This document shows, in pieces, positions 57,072-64,000 of a stretch of DNA of 64,000 nucleotides. The translations under genes and the position numbers were made by a program. Below the pieces are notes generated by a model. That model was not told the origin of the DNA. It saw only the letters and a program-made list of their open reading frames with translations, and ran no database searches. Source of the stretch: Pilatotrama ljubarskyi (lineage: Eukaryota > Basidiomycota > Agaricomycetes > Polyporales > Polyporaceae); NCBI GenBank assembly GCA_022385805.1, contig MU277738.1:1-64000 (forward strand), in the 5' to 3' direction. Positions within the stretch are counted from its first letter, which is position 1; the number at the start of each line of letters is the position of its first letter.

Positions 57072-60000
57072 CGCCCTATGTTCGTGGGCTACGCGGCGCT
57101 GAACTTGAGAGGGTGAGCTTTGTTCCTACTCTGAGCGGTACCCGCTCTCAACAAAGTCGACTCCTTATGCGGCGCATGCTGCATGATGCGCTGAGAGACA
57201 CCGGCGTTTTCATTACCCTAGACTGCGCTTGATTATGTACTGAGACACTGACAGATTGCTTGTCGGAAAGGACCAGCTGCTTTTCATCCGCTCTCCATCT
57301 GCATCGCCTGCTACAATGAGTAGAGAATTTTCCTGGTATGTGTCAGCTCTCAGTACTATTCGTATCTTCGCCGGCAAGTACTCATGACCTACTCTACCTG
57401 CAGAAATCGACGGCGTCAGTGCGGTGCGGAGTTCGACAAGCTGAGAGTTGACCATGCTGGCCCTCCGTGTACCTGTCACACCCGATGATAGCTCTGGCTT
57501 TCATCCCCGACCCGCCAGTGATGTGAAGTTAGAGACAATGTTCGATGGCACAGGAAACGCGGGAGAAGCTGTTGGGATCTGTCTCTCCGTTCAAGAAGGA
57601 CAAGCTCTGCCTAGCACGGCGCCGTTGAAGATCGGGCGCAGCTCCCAGACATGACGGCATCGGTGGACCGAGCCTCGATCATACTCTCAATGAGACAGGC
57701 TGTTTGCCTCTTGCTTGCATGATCAGTCTCCCTCCGGGACCCTGCCACACTCGGACATTCATACGTTGCGCGTCCTGCACCCAACCATACCTATCAAATA
57801 CGTGCTCCGCTCCAGCTCTGACTGCGACCCGCGTAGTCCCAGCGCACGAGCTCGGTGGCTCTCTCGATAAAGTCGGATTCTCGGGGCTGTGGCCTTTCCT
57901 GAACGACGTGATGCACCGACCACGAGCTCAGCAACGGACGTCACGACGACGATGAGGACCAGGATCAACTCTTGCCCCACGTCTTCTCGTGTGAGGACAA
58001 CTCGAGGCCTGCATGACAGAGTGGATAGCACGTCAAGAGTGCCAGTGCTGTGTAGCTTCCTCGGAAGAAGGACGGACGTTCTGCGAACAGCCGCGTCGTG
58101 GCTTTCGTCTGCGTACGTATCAGTTCCCGGCGCTTCCAGGATTTCGAGCTATTGCTGATGGCAATCCATACGAAAGATAGGAAGCGTTCGAACTATACGC
58201 GATGTTCTTAGAGACGAGTGGTCTTCCGTCGGGAAAATGGGCGTTCAGGCACGTCGATGTCGTCCTCGTACAGGGCGGAAGCCGGTATATTTTCGGCTAG
58301 TCGTGGAGACAGTCCGTGAGACATCTATCCAAAGTGTGAATGGCGAAGCCATCCGCGATCGTCCCGAAGGAGTAGCGAGATAAACCTGTGAGTACTCGCA
58401 GCTCGCGCAGGCCTCATTTTGGCAGGTTATGTGACCCAGCGTGGAAGTTCACACATCTGCTGTGGGCGTTGTGTGAACTTCCATTGCGGCGTGGGGACAG
58501 GCACCCTCGTGAGCGCTCATGTCTTAGTCAAGTCGTGAAGGGCTGCTGTCGCCCAGAGTTCGCATTCCCCTGACACGAAGTCCATGAGAGGGACGAGCCT
58601 GTCACAATATCGTGAAAGTCTCCGTAAACGCCTTCCGGACCCTCCGCTGACCCTTCGCTGTGTCGGTTGAGCTTGACCAGACGGGCAACAGTCAAATCTC
58701 GTCCACTGTCTGTTCACCCATGCAGTGGTGGGCGACCTCGATGCCTCGGTCACCTGAGGCACATCGATGTCAGAAATGCACACGGTCTCATGCGGCTTTC
58801 AAGCGAGCCGTGGAAATCGAGGAAGAGCTGCCACATTGGGACAATTTTCAGCGCGCCGAAGCTCAGAAGGACTACGGCATCCCGACAGTCGCCCAGTATT
58901 GTCCACAGGCCCCTTGAGGGCTGCCAGCGCGAGGACGAATGTTCCCTGCCGGAGTGGCCTTTCCACACACGTGCGGGCAGCTCGTGTCTCGACGGATCCG
59001 CTCTTATATCGGACCTCATCCTGTGGCTCTCCGGACGTGTCCTGATGACCGTCGGACGTTGCAGCGCCTTCCACGTTCTCTGCCCTCTGTGCAAGGTCTT
59101 ATCTGGTCTTCGGCAACTCGTTGAATGCGCGCGCGAGCGCCGGGGCTGCAAGTTCGGCCTCCGACATCGGATTGAACCGCAGGTGAGATGGACAGTGGTC
59201 GTTCAGCTCGACTACAGGCTATGCTCTGTAGTTCGGGACGGTCACACCGAGGACGCGCGGAGTCGTCCTGGTGCCAACCGAGACGCGAAGTTCTGTAGGT
59301 CAGAGGTGCCCAGCTTCGTGCAGGTGTCAGGGGAGGACGAAATACTTCTCACCGCATATTATCTAGCACGCAGCCACAGACAGTTGCTACTGCCAAGGAA
59401 GCGAACACCCGCCGCTCGGCTCGCTGGCGCAGTCTAAGACAGCCCGATGAGCGGGGAGGTGAGTGTGCGGAGCTCGCGCCATCCTCTCTCACACCCTTCG
59501 CGCTGATGGATCAACTTCAACAGATGATGTTCAAAATAATATGGCCGCGTACTCCTTGCCGACGAAATCGGTTACAGGGCTGGAATTCGGCGCCCTGCAT
59601 CGGATCTGTCGAGCTGGCAAACCCCGGCTCCGCCTTCGGTGTACAACATTGTTCCATTTGGCATATCCCTGGTCGGCAATGCAGCGCGCGAGCATACGGG
59701 CCCAGCGAGTGCCTACCTGGGGCCGATTGCCTCCTTCGTAGAATGCAAGGTTCGTCCTCGCCGGGTCATCTCTGAGCTGATTGATTTCGCATAGCTGCTC
59801 TTACTCTCAAGCAGATCCCAATGGCGATGACATGCCTATGTGGCCGCGAGCATTGTGCGGATAAACATAGCAACTAGGTTTTCTCAGCGTGCGCGAGATA
59901 CTCTTCACCATGCTGGTTCAAATCTTGTTCTCCTAGACACGAGCTGCGGATGCCCGCCACCCGGAACGCGTCGGCTTCAGCGCCGTGAGCAGCTTGGATA

Positions 60001-62846
60001 GAGTTTGACCGCCCTGACAGAATGGGAAGTGAGTTATGCCACTGTATGTTACAGCCATCAACCTATTCAGTACCAGCAACGCGTAAAGCACATATTGCCA
60101 CAGGAGACGAGCGACCGCAGCGAAGTATCATCCCGAGTCTTGTCGGATTTCTTCTCGACGGTGCCCATGAACGTCTTGTATAGCGAGGCAGAGGCCATGT
60201 AGACGTTTTTCCCTTCCAGGCGAACTCAGAGTTGGCCTGTTCGTGCATAGTGCATTGTACAACTCGTTATCGCCAAAGCAGTCTGCATCCGCGAGGCGAT
60301 GCTATTCAAGTGCTCCACGGCGCGCGACCTTGATCAAGGCGTCGCTCAGCATCAGCTACTACATGACAATGTAGCAGATGCGCCTTACCTAGGTTCGGTG
60401 CATATCGTCATATCACCAATTTCACGTCGCTGATCTTGACTTTCCTAGATCCCGGGTGGCCTTCGCGGTTCTTGACCACCCTACATACCCATCTTCCTTT
60501 GACGCACCGAGTGTGCGTCGGCACACCGGCGGGATCGAGCAACGAAGCGGAGCGTTTCGCGGGAACCGGTGAGCCGCTCGTTCCCTCCGGGATCCCCGCG
60601 CCATCCCCAGCTCCGCCTCTATGTCTAGGAAAGCGGTGCACGTTGTTGAAAGGGGTTCATCGCAGGGCATGTTGGCATGAATTCTTCCTAGAAGCCGCAG
60701 CTTGGAATCGAGAGTCTCCCTCGTCTGCACGCGGCGAGAGTTTGCCTTGCGCTACGAGGTGAACATGAACTTAATCATAGGCTTGGTAAGAAGCGCTCGC
60801 GTACTTTGAAGTCGGGACCTCTCTCGTACTCTGGAAATTGATTGATGGCTCGCTTACTCCCCACTCTGGGATGAGCATGCCAGAGCCGCCGCAGGTACGT
60901 TCAAAGGCCGCTATCTCTGCTCCCACTGCGTCACTCCGTTCCTGTCTGGAAGTGCAGAGGCGCGAAGTCAGAAGTCATGATTACTGCTCTTCTTGATCGC
61001 GGCCCGCGTTCATGCCGCAGCCATCGACAGGCGATCCCGCGAATTCAGTTCGGATCTCTGCGCTCAGTATGCCAAGTGACATCCACAGCATATTGACGAC
61101 AAGCAAACCAGCCTTCACCACGGAGAAGTGCTACTTACCCTCCGACGCAGTAAGGTGCAGACTCGCGGGACAGGCAGGAGTACGTCAACGCCGGCGCCGA
61201 GGGTCGGGTACAACTGTCCCATGAGGTGTGTCGCAGCATCCCATATTGTTCTCACCTTCAGCGCCACATCATCATTGATTGGACCTGCGAAACAGTGACC
61301 GCACCACCATCGTTTTGTACGCCCATGGTTCTTCGGGCAGTACCAGCAGGAATGTCGGAGACCGCGCACTTCCGACACTATATCGATGGAAGACGGATCG
61401 TAGTAAGTCATCCGTATTGAGAAGCTCTGGCATCAAATTCATTTATGGCTTCTGCAGATTTTCGCATCTAATCCTGGATGCAGTTGAGCAGTCGGTGAGT
61501 AGCCCACATGCACGAGCGAGATGTTTAAACACAAACGGCGTATGCTCGTTGCATCCCCGTCATTCACATGTGCATTCGGACCAAACACAATCCGAGGGTC
61601 TCATACACTACTCAGGACAAGGGAAAGTCCGCGCGCAGTTCTGAAATTGCTGGAACAAAGCGCCGTTGCTCAAGTCCGCCGACGTGCTGTGTGGTTTTGG
61701 AGACGCCTGGCGCGAGGCCGGCGGTCTGTCTCGCAGCGTCGAGAGCAAATTAAAGTAGATCAAGGGTCCGCCTTGTCGAGACTGCGTAGAGATTGACGCC
61801 CATCTCTCAGTGGGCAAGGTCCTATTTGGGGCTGGTTAGGCCCTGCAGCACGTCGTAGCAATGCTCCAGCGCTGCGGCGTATTGTGAACGGACAGCCTCC
61901 GCGGTCGGAAAGACATGCGCAGAGGCAACCGGAGGAGCTGCCCTGGTGAACTCTCCACAATGTCTTGCCGCCGGCATACCTCATTTGCGTTCCTTCATAC
62001 CATTCATGGCGATTCTAAAGTACCAGAGAACAACGAGCGGCTTCGCTGTGATGGCTGATGCTGGCGTTGATGGACCATCAGCATTGTTGGAGTGCACCGG
62101 GCTCAGGCTGCGGGCCGGGCACCAAGCCTCTGCAGCCCTTCCGTGTCCTGCAGCGTCTCCGTCGGGCGCGGTGGAAGGCAAAGTGGGCGGTGTGGCGCAC
62201 GGCACAGGGTTGCCGGGCGGACCGCATGTTTCACTGAGCTGAACGGTGCAAGTGAGTGCGGCGGGGCAGCGGGGCAGCAGGACGTCCAGCTCTGCTCTGG
62301 CTGATACGTTTGAAATGCCGACGTCGGTGTCGGTGTATGAAGGCGACGTGTTCGGCATGGTCACAGTATCACTTCGCGACAATCTGCCAAACGCGAGACT
62401 CATGCTCGACTTAGCGAATCACCTTCTGTCACGCACAGCTCCCAATTAGGAAGCGGATGATGCCGTCGCGAACTGGGTCGCGAACGCGGTTTCGCGCTCG
62501 CGGGTCCTGAATTGCTCGACATTTTCGCAGCCTCGCTTAACCAGGCCCCGTAAACCTCAACGGGCATTTCCCATGATTGATCCCTCAGGCCTCAGCCCGA
62601 ATCTTTCTCATGAATCTTGGCAGTGCAGGACCAAGTTACCCCCCAACCATCACTGGCTCGAGCAGAAGTCGAAGCTCTTAGATGCGCTCCCACAGCTCTA
62701 CAGACTAGCACAAAACCGTCCGGTGGCCCTCTTCCCTCCCTGCTTCTCATCTCCGCATTTACACCGTCCGACTTCCCTCCCCTCCGCATTCCCCCCCGCC
62801 GTCATCACGCCCGAGCTTGGTCCTTCCTCTCATCTCTCCCGCCATC
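57072..62846. other. Longest gene-poor stretch of the window
   Basis: Nearly 6 kb without a supported gene. Long frames such as 58667-59437 plus overlap comparable frames on the other strand and lack motifs. One plus-strand segment at about 61.28-61.40 kb reads 'TIVLYAHGSSGSTSRNVGDR', which resembles the oxyanion-hole strand of ABHD12-like alpha/beta hydrolases (HGNAGTR), but no Gly-x-Ser-x-Gly elbow or flanking exons follow. It may be a relic. No transposon proteins or terminal repeats recognised. Confidence 0.4.
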
Positions 62847-63910
62847 ATGCTGACAGACGACCTCCCCTGGCCGGAGCTCGGGAACGTCTCGCGTGGCGCC
62901 ACCAGAGGCAACCAAGGCCAGAAGGGAGTCCTTGGTTCCCCCGACAGCGAGGGCCGCTGTCTCCTACAACTGCGTGTTCAACCCGGCGTCCTCGCCGTTC
63001 GACTCAACCGCCAGGCTAGCGATTGGTACCGGACGCTCGACACCGAGGTCAACCGCGCACTCAAGCTGACGAAGACGTACTGGCGGAAAGCGCGGCGCCG
63101 GCAGGACTACGACGCGCGCGCCGACCAGGACCACATGGAGCTCCACGAGTGGCTGCAGCAGCTCAAGGATAAAGTCATGTCCCACCTCGAGGTCCTCATG
63201 CAGAAGGGCGAGATACAGGGCCCGCCATACGTCATGCCCGACAACATCGAGCTCACGTTCCTCCGCGGGTTCATCGAACGGCAGGCGGCAGGTATCCCAC
63301 ACAATCCTCGCTTGCGTCGTGCCTTCGGACAGAACCGCGCCGTGGGTTTAGACCCCTCCGGCTCGAAGGGAGTCGGCACATCATCACCGTCAATATCACT
63401 CGCCGGGTGGAATGGCTTGACGGACAAAGGTTCGCGCCACCGCTCCCTCTTGTGCGACCACCGCTCATGCCGTTCGCTTCAGACGATAAGGAGGATGCGA
63501 CACCGCCCGCATCAACGCCGGAGCATGGAACGTCCAGCTCGCTGTTGAATGAGGTCAACGTTAACCGTGCGCACTATCCCTTCTTGACCGCTTTTGACCG
63601 CAACTGTGATTGACCGGCCTTCCCGGTCACAGGGCGGAACATGGCCACTGCACGGGCGGCACTGACTCGCGCTCAGAGGGACACTCAGGAGGCATTCGCC
63701 CGGTATACTGCTTGCTTAGATACCGAGGCGCAGATACGGCAACAGCTTAGCATTGCCGAAGAACGTCGAGACGCGCTGAGTGAGTTCTATCGGGTCGTTG
63801 TATCGCTCGTCGTTCTCACTGGCTATGTTGCAGTGGCGTCGCTCGTGGAGAGCTTCCGCAGCGAATTGGACTGTATGTTGATACCGTACTGGCCGTATAC
63901 CGGTCCCTGA
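62847..63910 (+). CDS. Unknown four-exon protein with C-terminal coiled coil
   Basis: Exons 62847-63291, 63333-63566, 63633-63779 and 63834-63910 sum to 903 nt, exactly 300 codons plus stop, every junction being phase 1. It starts MLTDDLPWPELGNVSRGATR after a CT-rich leader. A charged part follows ('ALKLTKTYWRKARRRQDYDA', 'MELHEWLQQLKDKVMSHLEV'), then 'RHIITVNITRRVEWLDGQRF' and an acidic Pro-rich stretch. A likely coiled coil comes next ('AALTRAQRDTQEAFARYTAC', 'EAQIRQQLSIAEERRDALMA'), and the end is 'CMLIPYWPYTGP'. An alternative is two genes, because an in-frame TGA at 63611 lies inside intron 2 and an ATG at 63641 follows. The intron signals and the phase agreement favour one gene. No family recognised. 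Confidence 0.6.
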
Positions 63911-64000
63911 ATGCTGACGAACTCTTAGCACCCAGCGGTTCAGGGAAGCAGTCGCCTCTCGTGGACGACATACAAAACACGCTCGAGCGTTCCGACTCGC
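63911..64000. other. 3' flank at window end
   Basis: Only the downstream flank of the preceding gene; no signal seen. Confidence 0.3.

Noticed and set aside
59910..59945. tRNA B-box-like GGTTCAAATC
   Set aside because: No A box, T stem or acceptor stem pairs around it.
61279..61644. ABHD12-like alpha/beta hydrolase
   Set aside because: Only one strand-loop motif (LYAHGSSGSTS) is recognisable; nucleophile elbow and other blocks are missing.
1..64000. Retrotransposon or DNA transposon proteins, CRISPR arrays, bacterial operons
   Set aside because: No reverse-transcriptase, integrase or transposase motifs, no long terminal repeats, no regularly spaced repeats; gene structure is eukaryotic.

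Overview
This is a piece of a basidiomycete fungal genome, most likely a wood-decay polypore-type fungus. That is inferred from style, not from a marker gene: genes lie on both strands without operons, are split by many 30-80 nt GT-AG introns, carry pyrimidine-rich stretches before some ATGs, and belong to families that are often expanded in Agaricomycetes. No rRNA, tRNA, CRISPR, prophage or intact transposon was seen.

Two multicopy families dominate and are interleaved. (1) F-box/leucine-rich-repeat type proteins: seven loci (F1 about 2.0-3.8 kb minus; F2 17.1-19.0 plus; F3 19.5-21.4 plus; F4 38.3-40.1 minus; F5 41.6-43.4 minus; F6 43.7-45.5 minus, frameshifted; F7 51.4-53.3 minus) plus an orphan F-box exon (1.1-1.4 kb). 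They share an architecture: a short F-box exon ending in a 'WPYIR'-like motif, a ~1 kb LRR exon, and a ~310 nt third exon. (2) Pepsin-like (A1) aspartic-protease homologues: four loci (A 5.2-7.8 plus; B 13.7-16.4 minus; E 33.7-36.5 minus; D 47.8-50.5 plus). Both catalytic Asp motifs are present, but each is broken by an intron after 'DT/DS', and a 13-nt microexon encodes the first active-site loop. Their predicted N-termini carry no obvious secretion signal.

Between these families lie an isochorismatase-like hydrolase (9.4-10.0 minus), an SRA/YDG-domain protein (11.9-13.2 plus), a seven-helix membrane protein (21.6-23.1 minus), an Arg/Ser-rich protein with a candidate N-myristoylation site and two C-terminal membrane helices (23.9-26.7 minus), a large low-complexity acidic/proline-rich protein (30.7-32.9 plus) with a broken partial copy at 41.0-41.4, an unknown protein (53.6-54.4 minus), a C3HC4 RING protein (55.8-57.1 plus) and a four-exon protein with a likely C-terminal coiled coil (62.8-63.9 plus).

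The stretches 26.7-30.7, 36.5-38.3, 45.6-47.8 and 57.1-62.8 kb hold no gene I can support. No pathway links the genes. The shared theme is recent family expansion: F2/F3 lie in tandem, F4/F6 share upstream flanks, and there are decayed copies. F-box, RING and protease genes hint at protein turnover, but no functional link is shown by sequence alone. All exon structures are read by eye from splice signals, frame continuity and comparison between paralogues.
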